DNA of 64,000 nt from Notospermus geniculatus (lineage: Eukaryota > Nemertea > Pilidiophora > Heteronemertea > Lineidae): assembly GCA_002633025.1 (NCBI GenBank), contig NMRB01001379.1, positions 15,963-79,962 of the forward strand. Direction: 5' to 3'. The position numbers were made by a program, and so were the translations under genes. The notes beneath the pieces are model-generated. The model did not search any database. It was not told where the DNA came from and saw only the letters and a list, made by a program, of their open reading frames with translations. This document shows, one piece after another, positions 35,490 through 45,980 of this stretch. Position 1 is the stretch's first letter. Each line of letters starts with the position of its first letter.

Positions 35490-35693
35490 TGTCCTTTTGT
35501 TGATAACTCGTTGCTGTGAGCTTCATAATGAAATCAACATGACATAAATTCAGCATTACGACATAAATAACCTTGACATTCAGGAGAGAGACCATGACCG
35601 CACTCCCTGTGGACGTGAGGTCAGTCTATTTTAGGCACTGAGTCGCTTTCAGCATGTTCATTGGCTGCCAGGCGGTGTGACGTCATGCAGAAT
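35490..35693 (+). repeat. About 204-bp direct repeat, copy A
   Basis: From TGTCCTTTTGTTGATAACTC to TGACGTCATGCAGAAT this matches 36161-36363 with few substitutions. Copy B begins right after the single N at 36160, so this pair may be two haplotypes of one locus. It contains GACGTGAGGTCAGTCTATTT and TGACGTCA (35678). Confidence 0.85.
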
Positions 35694-35758
35694 AGACGAT
35701 ATCAGTCCAAAAGAGCGCAGCACCTGACGGTAACTACAGCGTCACGACGTCCCGCACT

Positions 35759-36159
35759 CATTTCCATAATCGTTTCTGTAAACAGATTTTAGGCGTGGGC
35801 CGCTCAGCTTCAAATAGTGCTGTTAAGGCTGAGCTTGGCCGATTTTCAATTGGTGTTATGATTATTCCAAGAACTCTTAAATATTTATTACATTTGAACA
35901 CTACTAAGAACATTATCCTAAAAAAAGCATTGGAATGGCAAAGGAATTTAGTAACATTTGACACCCCCAATAACTCACGACAGATTAAATCCATCTGGTT
36001 TTACCATACGAAAAATTTAATTGATCAACATGGCTATTCATATCTCCTTAAGGACCCACAGCTCATCAAGAATAAAACAATTCAATTTAAACATCGGGCT
36101 CATGATGTTTTCATTCAAAACTGGTTAGTTAATATGGACGATGATTCTCAAAATAAAAA
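35759..36159 (+). mobile_element. LINE (non-LTR retrotransposon) ORF2 C-terminal fragment
   Basis: An uninterrupted frame encodes HFHNRFCKQILGVGRSASNS then AVKAELGRF. This FCK.ILGV...(S)N.AV..ELGR block lies downstream of the reverse-transcriptase catalytic core in many invertebrate LINE polyproteins. About 100 further residues follow (LKYLLHL, KALEWQRNL, IQNWLVNMDDD) before the frame meets the N at 36160. The RT catalytic motif, endonuclease and 3' tail are absent, so it is a fragment, cut on the right by a contig end. Clade (CR1, L2, RTE or other) cannot be fixed. Lack of stops suggests a fairly young copy. Confidence 0.7.
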
Positions 36160-36160
36160 N
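36160..36160. other. Single-base N, probable contig join
   Basis: An open LINE frame stops here. The sequence to the right restarts with a near copy of 35490-35693. Confidence 0.85.
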
Positions 36161-36475
36161 TGTCCTTTTGTTGATAACTCGTTGCTGTGAGCTTCATAAT
36201 GAAATCAACATGACATAAATTCAGCATTACGACATAAATATCCTTGACATTCAGAGAGAGACCATGACCGCACTCCCTGTGGACGTGAGGTCAGTCTATT
36301 TTAGGCATTGAGTCGCTCTCAGCATGTTCATTGGCTGTCAGGCGGTATGACGTCAGGCAGAATGGCACATATATAACCTTGACATCACCAGGGGATCCCC
36401 ACGGAAAGCGGTCAGTCTATTTTTAGCGTATGATCCACTGAGTGGCTGATGAACCCCGTGACGTAGGCCTATTGC
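36161..36475 (+). repeat. Direct repeat copy B plus a diverged third partial unit
   Basis: 36161-36363 matches 35490-35693. At about 36371-36430 TATAACCTTGACATCACCAG and GGTCAGTCTATTTTTAG repeat part of the same unit again, followed by GATCCACTGAGTGGCTG-like sequence. So the locus itself has a tandem of about 130 bp. Confidence 0.7.
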
Positions 36476-39400
36476 TTCTTCCACGACTCGTTCCTAGAGG
36501 CTTTTCCTACATTACGTCCTACAGTGGAATCGATTCTTGGCAAAGAAGTGTCGAAACTCTAGCAATATTCATAGTCTCGTTCAAACAAATAAAAATTGCA
36601 ACATCATCTTTATCTTAATTATATCAAGAAATATATCGGCTTGATCGAGACTTCTGACTCTATCGAAGAGCCATCTGGAGGCACTTATTAATTTTCTATA
36701 AAATTCAATTAAAAACTAATGCAACATCATTTAGATAATGTTACATGAAATCGAGTGTCGAAAGAATCTGATACAGTCTGCAGTCTATTAAGTGGTGGTG
36801 GAAAATACAAAAAGAAAGATGCGACAAAAGAACCCCGATACCGCAGCGCACAACTGATGTTGGACTAGAGGCCTCTGGAGACGTGTGGTAAGTGACCTTC
36901 AAAAATGACCTCAATGTCAACAATCGGGGAATACACCATACTGGGCATCTGAGGGCCGGAAGTGGCTGTCTGAAGGGCTGAAGGGCTGGAGCCCCTGTTA
37001 CATTTTTCAGTGTTCCCCGTATCTCAATGTTTCGTACAATAGACAGCTAGACAGACCTTAAATATTCGATAGGGGAACACTAGGAATCTGTCACTCTCAT
37101 TACACAGTGTACCCCTTAAAATGAGGGGTAACAACCACCCTGGAACCCCACGTGACATGTACGTACACCGCTACGAACGCAGTCGGAGGGCGCAGCGGTG
37201 TCACAGCCATGGTAGTCAAGGGGGACACCGAGAAAGGGGACACAGTGGCACTTTGCCTTGGTTCCTCATCACGCACAGAACGATCCACCCATTGAATGCA
37301 ACGAATGCAAACGTTGTTCCATCAAGTGTTAAACCTCCAAGTGGCACAGTGTATCAGCATGTTAGCATCGTGCTATACCATGCATACCATGCTAGCATAC
37401 CATGTACAGGAATGCTATACATGGGAACTATCTGTGAATCTCCCCTTTGGGAGCCATTTAGCTCACTCATTAAATGCTTACATCTTCCTGCTATTATTCA
37501 TAAGTCGTCCCCACACATCATATAAACAACTGTATCGCTTGCGGATGGCATTCCAGGCTAACAAGACTACAAGGGGTGTACATTTAGGTGTGGTGATGTA
37601 CGTGAGATTTCAGTCTTGGCGCAGAGATGAAATATTAATGTGGCGGAGGCTCTTCCGGTCAATCGGGGACATTCCTCCGCTCTGATGACGTCATATCAAT
37701 CACCAGCGCAACCACTCTCCCTCCCCGAGATGAATCTACGGTGGCCATGCGAAAATACTAGTAAGAACATCGTTTCACCTCATTCCACCTTTTATATCGA
37801 CTAGACAGCGGGGCAATATAAAATATGAAATGGGGAAAATGCTGACGGGTTAAACATCGATGACCAATTGATATTGCATTGGGGACCGTTGACCACAAAG
37901 TCAAGACGTGCAAGCATTATTCTCAAAAGATAAAAACCAAGGCGTGAGTCAAATGTCCGGATGAGTCCAGAGAATCATTTTTCATTCGTTTGTTGTGATT
38001 CTGATAGGCGCTCCCAGGGTGATTCACGATCTGATGGAATCCCGAGATCAAAGTTCCGCAGTGAATAGCCAAGCAGACGACTCATTAGTACGCATGCGCA
38101 GTGTGATTTTTTTCTTCGCTTTGTTGATCCCAGCCTACAATTTGCTAATGGCGAATCTGCGGATTGAAACTGCTCAATTGGTTACAGAAATCTTGATGTC
38201 AATTGAAACGATTTTCCAATCGACTGTGAAGGAGGGTATTGATGTCCATTTTGTTGTTGCTGTCGTTTTTGTGTTCATTGGAAGTGTGGACATTTCGCAT
38301 CATCAGCGACACAAAGCCGCCTATTGTCAATGAATGCAGCCAGAGTATTATCCTTCCACAATAACTTGATGGGCAGGAATTAGCACGGTGTGTGCATCAT
38401 GCATTGCGCTCTTGTACTGTCCGCATTTAATCGGCTAAAATCAAAAGACAACCACCCACCAAGCCGTGTCCGAAATCAAGTCAATTTTCGCAGCAAACGA
38501 GCATCGGCCATTAATTTACCGCGGTACATCATGATGAATCATAACGCGAGACGTCATGACATCATTGACACATACATGAAAATAATCCACCAGCGATGGT
38601 CGAGATCGGGTTCTAGTAATTGATGGCGATATCATTTGATAGCAGACGACAGTAATTGTTGGTGAAGGGTCATTCTATAATGCGGAATTTGAACCTGTCC
38701 GCGACGGCAGGCCGGTCAAGGATCTTTTCGGCCAAGGACAGGCGTTCTGCTTCGTCAAACCAGTGTGCTTTTGAAAGCCATTTGGAACGGTTTTTTTCCA
38801 AGGCTACGTCTGAGAGACCAAACTCCCGTACTTTTACGCTGTGAAAAAGAACGATTTGAATGACTTTCCATCCATTTTTTTCCATCATTTAGTTTGATAC
38901 ATGTACGCCTCCAAATATCCACTTCAGCAGCAGTTTGCTAGAAAAACGTTTTGAAAGTCACATTGAGCAGACTCTGGCGAGCATAAGATGACAACTTTCC
39001 GACAGCTGACGAGAAGAACCGTCTGACTAATAAATTGAAATTTTCAAAAACGGGATAAATCTACAATTAAAATGTCAGTTTTTTTACAACGTTTTCGCGA
39101 TGTGAAAATCGCGTTGGATTTGTTGAAAATCAGTCGAAGCTGCTTAAAAGTTGGTGCAATTAAAACTCCTGCCAACTGATGGAAAACAAAAAAGTCAAGC
39201 TGCTTTATTTGTGTTCGTCATTCCACAAATGCGTTCGAAAGAATGGCAAAAACACAAAATTGAATTCCGTGCATAGTACCAGAGCAATTGCTTCACAAAA
39301 TTGGAATAATCTGCCCCGTTGAATTGGTTTTAGTTCCTGATGACTTGGTAATGAGGTGAATGAATAAAATTAAACCGAATTGGATCTCCGTTCTTTCGGG

Positions 39401-39843
39401 GGCAGCTAACGAGTGCCTTCGTTTTGTGTTTTTATTCATGGGTTTGCTCTTAGTACGTATTTTTTCGAGTACCTTAGTAAAACAAGCTTTAATTCATCTC
39501 ATTGGTGCTCTGGTATAATGGTTATGCCGAGATGTTGTCCACGGTACGTGAATCAGGCGAAGAAAACAGGCTGTACTTGACAATGACATGCTTTATGTCA
39601 GTAGTGCCTCAAAGCAGCACTCTGAAGGCCTTGCGCCACAAGAGAACCCACCCCACCACCTCTAAGTCTTAAAGGCAGGGGTTAGAAACCGTCAGAAGCT
39701 TCTCTGCCGAAACGGTGAAGTTGAACCGGTGTGACAGGAACCAAAGGAATCTAAATCTAACACAAATATCTGGCAGCATTATCGATTATAATTTGTTCTT
39801 ACTGTCGTGGTTTTTGTTGGCAAGACGGTGTCTGTACCTGATG
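36476..39843. other. No gene recognised
   Basis: AT-rich at 36580-36760. Short ACCATGCATACCATGCTAGC-like repeats lie at 37370-37410. The 134- and 129-codon plus frames at 37121-37685 overlap and have no domain. A minus frame at 38670-38888 (RSKWLSKAHWFDEAERLSLA and on) has protein-like composition but I cannot assign it. TGGTATAATGG at about 39510 looks like a Pol III A box without a B box. Confidence 0.45.
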
Positions 39844-40117
39844 GTACAGTACGTTGCACAATTGACCTCCCTGAATCCGCGTACCTTCCTAGGACGTGGC
39901 GCGGAAGGTAACCTTCAGTTCATCGCGGATGGTACGGGTACGTCACGCGTCTCGGTTGCGTGACGTCGGGTGAATGACGTTACGTCGTCACTGCATGCCT
40001 TCCATGACGCCGCGCCACATCCGAGGAAGATACGAGGATGGTACGAGAATGACGCTGCATCTGGTACGCGGGTGGTGCGCGCCGCGGAAGGGAGGTCAAT
40101 TGTGCAACGTACTGTAC
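39844..40117. mobile_element. Inverted-repeat element, 274 bp
   Basis: GTACAGTACGTTGCACAATT plus GACCTCCCT at the left is exactly inverted at the right (AGGGAGGTCAATTGTGCAAC plus GTACTGTAC). The interior is rich in TACG/ACGT words and GCGCGG, weakly self-complementary. There is no coding capacity. It is the first of three foldback structures packed into 700 bp. Confidence 0.85.
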
Positions 40118-40167
40118 GTGACGTCTTCAGATGACAATGGCGGACGTAGCCTCATTGTCGGTGATAC

Positions 40168-40320
40168 TGGGGAGGTTTCGAAATCAAACGATAAACCAAA
40201 CTTTTACGACAACGTTATTTTTCATACAACACATTACCCAGATTTTGCATTGCATTTTCGGTACAAAAATAAAGTTGTCGTTAAAGTTTACGTTTATCGT
40301 TTGATTTCGAAACCTCCCTA
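40168..40320. mobile_element. GGGAGGTTTCG-family foldback, 153 bp
   Basis: TGGGGAGGTTTCGAAATCAA plus ACGATAAAC pairs with GTTTATCGTTTGATTTCGAA plus ACCTCCCTA. Pairing continues imperfectly through CTTTTACGACAAC / GTTGTCGTTAAAG. The tip is shared with 30981-31102, but the arm is AT-rich and unlike the GC-rich arms of the others. Confidence 0.9.
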
Positions 40321-40346
40321 TTGACGTATTTCAAACGTAAGTCACG

Positions 40347-40549
40347 TACGTTACAAAATCTCTCCAGTGGTGAGGTTTTGTAACATTATTTTTAGCAATG
40401 AGAGACTTTGTTACGTTACAAAATCTCTCCAGTGGTGAGATTTTGTAACGTTACAAAATCTATCCATGCAGTGGTGAGATTTTGTAACAAGCCATCGATC
40501 AGCTATTTTGTAATTTAACGTAATGTGGGTAGCTGATCGATGGCTTGTT
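40347..40549. repeat. Tandem palindromes plus an adjoining hairpin
   Basis: GTTACAAAATCTCTCCAGTG plus GTGAGATTTTGTAAC, itself an imperfect palindrome, occurs three times (about 40348, 40412, 40449). The third copy runs directly into AACAAGCCATCGATCAGCTA, which pairs with TAGCTGATCGATGGCTTGTT ending at 40549. It looks like small foldback units amplified in tandem. Confidence 0.85.
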
Positions 40550-42526
40550 CAAAATATTGCCATGGCTAGATCCGTACCCAGTTAACTTTGTGGTTTAGAA
40601 ACATTCTACAGGGTGTCCCAGAAAAAAACGCAACAGTTAGGAAAATCGTGATTGTGGAGAAACTAAATATCTAGCAAGTCTAGAAGTAAGTAGTCCAAAA
40701 TCCGCTTCAGCAACTCTACATGTTGAAAAACAACACATTTCCCACATAACAAATGCTTGTCGCGTTGCAACAACCTGTTTATAGACTGGATGAAAATACC
40801 AACCGACTGCAAACTAAAATATTCATAACTTTGTTAAATCATTTCCATGCCTAGATAAATGTTGTTACAGTGCGTTCCGAAAATATCAGGCAAATGATTG
40901 TGGACTTTTGTTGAGGCATAATTTGATCAACTAACAAGTTTACCTCAGGACACAAAGTCTAGAACAAAATATTCTGACGTTCGATAGTCGTTAGAACGTT
41001 CCGCAGACGCCTAGCACTACTGGGGAACCTAAACCGCCATTTTGAGGTCATGTGACCACAATACATGCAGCGCGCAGCAAATTAAACGCGCGTTCTCAGT
41101 CATATGATGTGCAACAGCCAATCGGCGTTCAAGCTTTCTTGTACGCTTGCCAACGGAACATTGTCAAGGTCTGGGTGCTCGACACGACGCGTACATTCAA
41201 CACAACACCGCGAATGCAAATGCTACGCTCCGCTACAACCCAGGAGAGACAAGTTCACCACACAACAATCGATTGAACTCCTCGACGCCGATGTTCAGCT
41301 AACTTTTGTCACGGAGGATTCTCTTCTCGCTTCGATGTTACTCATGAATTATGCATGAAATCCAACCATTCCTTCTCTCGCGAGGTTCTCGTCATCTGTA
41401 GACAGATAATGTACTGGCTGACTGGGAAATCAGCCACTGAAACAGGCCTAACAAGCCCACAATACCCCAGTGTCTCGTTCAGATGTATTTTTGCACCTTC
41501 TTCAGCTAATCTGTACCCCGTTTCAGAAATAGTGTAACGAAGGCAACCGGTGGAGTCGAAAACACGGAAGCTAATTCGGAACGAAAAATGTATGGCAGTG
41601 AACACACAGGCAGAAGTGCAAGTTATTGAACATGTCTGGAGTTTTCGAAAAGTTGGAATATGAGCCGAAACCCAGACAGACATAGCTTGAGGGCATCGCT
41701 ATCATTAGCAAAATTGAGATAGCAGTTTCTAGCCATTACATTCATTATCAAAGGGAGCCAACATTTTTTCAACCACCACTAGTCTTGCATTCAGGTGCAT
41801 CAGCACAGACCCAGGCGGAGCTACAAGTATTTGTAAAAACTGACATCAAAGAGGCGAAACGGAACAAACGGCTCATTCCGGTTTTTATAACTACCATCTT
41901 GACGGTGACCCAAGTCTGATTACCAACTCGATCCGCTGACAAGCCTGAGGACTTTTAACACCGTATCTATAGCAACTCTTCTTTATAAGTTGCGTCAGAA
42001 GACCTACAAAATTCCACTTTTTCCTCACACGCACATTTCTGAAGATTCATAAGATGACACCATTGCACGGTCTCAATAATTTGTAGACTTTTTCTTGAAA
42101 TGACATCCTAAGTGTGCAAAGATCCAGGAAAAACTTCGCGAAGATGATGTTGGCTTCTCAAATTATGATTCTTTTTCATTGGTTTTCTTAACATCCTCAA
42201 AATTCTTTGTGAGATGTTGTCAACAGATTATTGAACTTGTTATACAAAAATGTGAAGTGCAACAATAGCGTGATGAGATACGACATTGATAGAAAAAAGA
42301 TTCCTATCCGAAAGCACTCTCAAAGTAGATCTGACGTGATGAACTTCACCCCCTGGTGGTGAAGGAAGGAAGTAGAGAGGAACCCAAAGCCATTTTACCA
42401 GCAGGATATAGATAGACAACCTTACACTTTCACGCTTGGTGTCACTTTCCAGCAGTCTTCAGGACGGACAGGGTCGTCGCTGCCCATTTTAGCAAAAAAA
42501 AGTGGAAATAAATTGGGATAAAGGGG
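40550..42526. other. No gene recognised
   Basis: Frames up to 113 codons overlap antisense (41342-41683) without domains. No element borders seen. Confidence 0.5.
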
Positions 42527-42685
42527 CTGCTCCACGTGAGAAGTTTCCGGTGGGAGTTGGCTCTCAATGGGAAATTTAACATCGTTGGTTTCCTTCCGAC
42601 TTACGCTGAGACCACCCCCCACAAAGACTGCCCATAGCTTTCTATGGTTGAGTTGCCCATAGGGAGCCTACTTCCGCGAGAAAGC
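42527..42685. mobile_element. CACGTGAG-family MITE, full copy
   Basis: CTGCTCCACGTGAGAAGTTT, then GAGTTGGCTCTCAATGGGAA, is mirrored by GTTGCCCATAGGGAGCCTAC, then TTCCGCGAGAAAG. The middle holds CGACTTACGCTGAGACC and CCCATAGCTTTCTATGG. A second, unrelated MITE begins 15 bp further on. Confidence 0.85.
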
Positions 42686-42700
42686 CCAAGCGGCGCCATA

Positions 42701-42822
42701 GGCTGAGTTTACATCGAGGCACACGTGACACGAACACGCAGGCGAACAATGGCTTCACATCTCCATGAAACCTTTGTTCGCCTGCGTGTTCGTGTCGCGT
42801 GTGCCTCGGTGTAAACTCAGCC
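42701..42822. mobile_element. GGCT...TTTACATCGAGG-tipped foldback, 122 bp
   Basis: GGCTGAGTTTACATCGAGGC plus ACACGTGACACGAACACGCA is inverted at the right with very few changes (GTGTCGCGTGTGCCTCGGTG plus TAAACTCAGCC). The tip resembles the element at 30762-30891 (GGCTTCCTTTACATCGAGG), while the arms differ. Flanks ATA and TTA are compatible with a worn 3-bp duplication. Confidence 0.9.
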
Positions 42823-44312
42823 TTAAAGACCGAAACGTTGAGGACAACAGACGCTACGTCAGCCAGATAATCCGGTGATGGAGTCCTTGACCTTGACCTT
42901 GACCACATTCTTATCAAGGTCACCGACACTAATTCCTCAACAACTGAATCACATGACAGTCATGACGTGTTGCGACTGATGAGTATGTCACCAAGTGTCG
43001 CGCGCCGCGTGAATCACGCGAGAACACTTCCCCCTGAAGATGTCTGTTGCGACATCGTTGTCATGATGGAACGCACACTGCACGGCATCGATCACGTGAC
43101 AACTTGGGTATGTGATCTCTGCCACACACTCCAACGTACTGATACATCTTGATGACGTCACTTTTCATGACAGTGACGGCTGAAAGCATGGTCTTGTTGA
43201 CATTCTGTCACTTCACCCCTCGTGACCACTCAATGCAGTGTCCTGATTGGTTGAGCTAACAGAACCTGTTGAGTAATTCGGTTTTATCCTTCCGATGTAG
43301 TTCCGTACGTTTTGACAACTGCAACCTCAAAATACCCTTTTTTGGTCGTTTTTGAGAGCTTTATTAGTAGATATTTTATTATTGTTTACAAAGAGGCGTA
43401 AATTTGGGCAGAAAACGGCCTAAATTCATTCACTGCACTTTTGTGCAGGCGCATCACAGCAGTTGAAGGCTAAGGCATTATCCGGGTTTACCCATAATGC
43501 CTAGCGAAGGTAATTGGATGGAACGGTTTAAAACGATCATGGCGGGGTTTAGATTACAGGCACGGGAGCCGCTTGGAATCCCTGACTCAGGAATTTTGTA
43601 ATCTATCTCTTGTAGGGCGATGAAAAACCGTGGAGACTCATCAGTGTGTGTTTATTTACCATTGGACAATCTCTTATTCATCATTATAGGGGCCGATGTT
43701 CATTTCTGAAATCCACTATAGATCGTTGCAGTTGATTGGGAACAACGTCTTCAGGCCAAACGCAGTCAAGGCGCAGCGTCACGTCAGTGTTGACGCGGCC
43801 AGCGCCCATGCTTTCTCCTGTACGTCAACGACGTCACTGACGTCCCACGTGGGTTTTGTAAACTTTTTCAAGTCAAACTTTTGGATTTCCAAAGCGAGTA
43901 TTCCGTTGAGCAGTTATAGATTCCCAAGTTTTTATGACCGTCATGATCCCAAGGTTCTAAGCTATCCACTAGTATGTTTAATTAGTGGGAGTGACCAGGA
44001 ACCTGGCGACAGTCGTGAGTTGAAAAGGGCATGTGTGGTCAAATTCTCGTAAACGTTGTTCCCTACTTTTTGCATGGATCTATAGAACATCCGTGGTCAT
44101 AATGGTGGGTAACTGATATGTCTTTAGCTGCTTCACCACCCTCAACTCGTAGAAAAAGACTCTACAGGAAATCGTGGGGGTGCGGGGTGGGGTATCGATC
44201 AAGCTGACCACTCGCTTTAATACCACCCCTTTGTTTCTTGCTGAAGGGCCTAAATGAAGGATCCATGGGTTCCCCAAGACAATTCCCAAAAGGACAATTC
44301 CCATGGACAAAT
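42823..44312. other. No gene recognised
   Basis: TGACGTCA is at 43153. The 118-codon plus frame (43696-44052) lacks a domain. TTATCCGGGTTTACCCATAA at 43478-43497 is a short imperfect palindrome. Confidence 0.5.
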
Positions 44313-44503
44313 AAACTGATGTTAGAGGTCACCACCAGTTTGCGTCCAAGAACGTCACAAAATTTGACGTCACAGACGTAGGCCACAGCCTCCACGTCAT
44401 TATGGATGACGTCATGGCGTGCACTTCTCTGTGACGTCAAATGTCGTGACGTTCGAGGAAGGCTAACTGGTGGCGACCTCTGACGGCAGTAAAGACTCCC
44501 ATT
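44313..44503. mobile_element. CRE-rich palindromic MITE, left tip lost
   Basis: GTTAGAGGTCACCACCAGTT plus TGCG mirrors GGCTAACTGGTGGCGACCTC plus TGACGGCAG. The right tip AAAGACTCCCATT is kept and the left tip is not. Three TGACGTCA octamers lie at 44365, 44407 and 44432. Confidence 0.85.
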
Positions 44504-44710
44504 CCCAAATAAAATGTCCCAAGACTTTGGACAGGTACCCCTCAAACATTCGCTTCCCCAAAAAAGAAATTATAGTTCCAAAACAATCCCCACAGCCTTG
44601 CCATCAGCCTGCAGGCAACTATACGTATCGTCCACCCATCAGGATTTGAAGTTAATCCTCGGCAACTCGAGTAACGAAAACTGCTTCTGCAGAAAAATAT
44701 TCTGCCTGAG

Positions 44711-44718
44711 AAAAAAAA
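44711..44718 (-). terminator. Pol III terminator of tRNA-Trp
   Basis: A run of eight A on the plus strand gives T8 on the minus strand, beginning 6 bases after the tRNA 3' end. This is a strong RNA polymerase III stop. Confidence 0.85.
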
Positions 44719-44723
44719 TTTCA

Positions 44724-44795
44724 TGACCCCGACGTGATTCGAACACGCAGCCTTCTGATCTGGAGTCAGACGCGCTACCGTTGCGCCACGGAGTC
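44724..44795 (-). tRNA. tRNA-Trp (CCA anticodon)
   Basis: The minus strand folds as a complete cloverleaf. GACTCCG pairs with CGGGGTC (one G-U) in the acceptor stem, the D arm is GGCGCAACGGTAGC, and the anticodon stem GTCTG/CAGAT encloses CTCCAGA or its equivalent with anticodon CCA. The T arm is GCGTGTTCGAATCACGT, and the discriminator is A. The A box (TGGCGCAACGG) and B box (GTTCGAATC) are intact and there is no intron. It closely resembles animal nuclear tRNA-Trp and decodes UGG. It stands alone among repeats. As the tRNA body is intact, I judge it functional. Confidence 0.95.
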
Positions 44796-45069
44796 CCGAT
44801 ATCAATGAAGGCGACAGTTACGCTCTTTATCAAGTGAATTCCATGGGAAAATCCAATATCGCGGCTTTTGTTACCAGAAACTTTCGCATGGGTAATATCT
44901 ATCGATCCTTTTAATAATCAATACTTGATGAGATACATAATGCCGAGGTTCGATTGCGTTAATTAGGGTGATGACGAGATGCGCTCCTTTCATTCAATTT
45001 CAAACCTGCATAAATCAACTCCAGTGGCAGGAGCATTCTCTCCACTGCCCTCCAAAGACGGTGAAATTC

Positions 45070-45245
45070 GCTGTTCCACGTGAGGTTTTTTTTCGGCGAG
45101 TTGTCTCTCTGGGCAACGAAACCCCAGGCTATGGGCAGTCGTTTATCTCGTTGGACTCAGTGCAAGTCGAAAAGAAACCAACATACAACGGTGAACTGCC
45201 CCTAGAGAGCCAACTCACACGGGAAAACTCTCATGTGAGCAGCAC
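45070..45245. mobile_element. CACGTGAG-family MITE next to a minisatellite
   Basis: GCTGTTCCACGTGAGGTTTT at the left and CCTAGAGAGCCAACTCACAC, then GGGAAAACTCTCATGTGAGC and AGCAC, at the right are the family's inverted ends. Middle sequence AGTCGTTTATCTCGTTGGAC is a variant. The right tip flows without a break into the minisatellite, whose unit repeats this same tip. Confidence 0.8.
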
Positions 45246-45980
45246 CGTTGCCGTAACAGTAGTTACGTTCTCATGTGGAGCAGCATCGTTACCGTAACAG
45301 TAGTTACGTTCTCATGTGGAGCAGCACAGTTACGTTCTCATGTGGAGCAGCACCGTTACTGTAACAGTAGTTACGTCCTCATGTGGAGCAGCACCGTTGC
45401 GTTCTCATGTGGAGCAGCACCGTTACCGTAACGGTAGTTACGTTCTCATGTGGAGCAGCACCGTTACGTTCTCATGTGGAGCAGCACCGTTACGTTCTCA
45501 TGTGGAGCAGCATGTTAATCTCTCATGTAGAGCAGGACTCATGTGGAACGCACCTTTAAGGTCTCATGTGGAGCAGCACTGTTAAGCCATCATATGGAGC
45601 AGCACCGTTAAGTTCTCATGTGGAGCAGCATCGGTGAGCTCTCATGTGGAGTGGCACCGTTAAACTCTCTTGTAGAACAGCACTGTTAATCTCTCATGTG
45701 GGACAGCACCCTTAAATCTCTCATGTGGGGCACCACCATTTATGTGGAGTAGCACCGTTGAGCTCTCACGTGGTGTAGCACCGTTAAGCTCTCATGTGGC
45801 GCAGCACCGTTGAGCTTTCATGTGGCGCAGCACCGTTAAGCTCGCACGTGGTGCAGCACCGTTAAGCTGTGTGGAGCAGCACCGTTAGGCTTTCATGTGG
45901 AGCACAACCGTTAATTTCTCATGTAGGCTCGCATGTGACGCAGCACCGTTCTCATCTGGAACAGCACCGTTAAGCTCATG
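45228..45980 (+). repeat. CTCATGTGGAGCAGCACCGTTA minisatellite
   Basis: A degenerate unit of about 20-35 bp (TCTCATGTGGAGCAGCACCG plus TTA) recurs some 25-30 times. Early units carry an extra CCGTAACAGTAGTTACGT block; later ones have TTAAGCTCTC spacers. The start matches the terminal repeat of the MITE before it (CTCACGTGGAGCAGC type). The 89-codon frame (45316-45585, CGAAPLRSHVEQH motifs) is repeat translation. Confidence 0.9.

Noticed and set aside
45228-45980. CRISPR-like array
   Set aside because: Repeats are degenerate and variable in spacing, there are no unique spacers of constant length, no cas genes, and the DNA is animal; it is a minisatellite.
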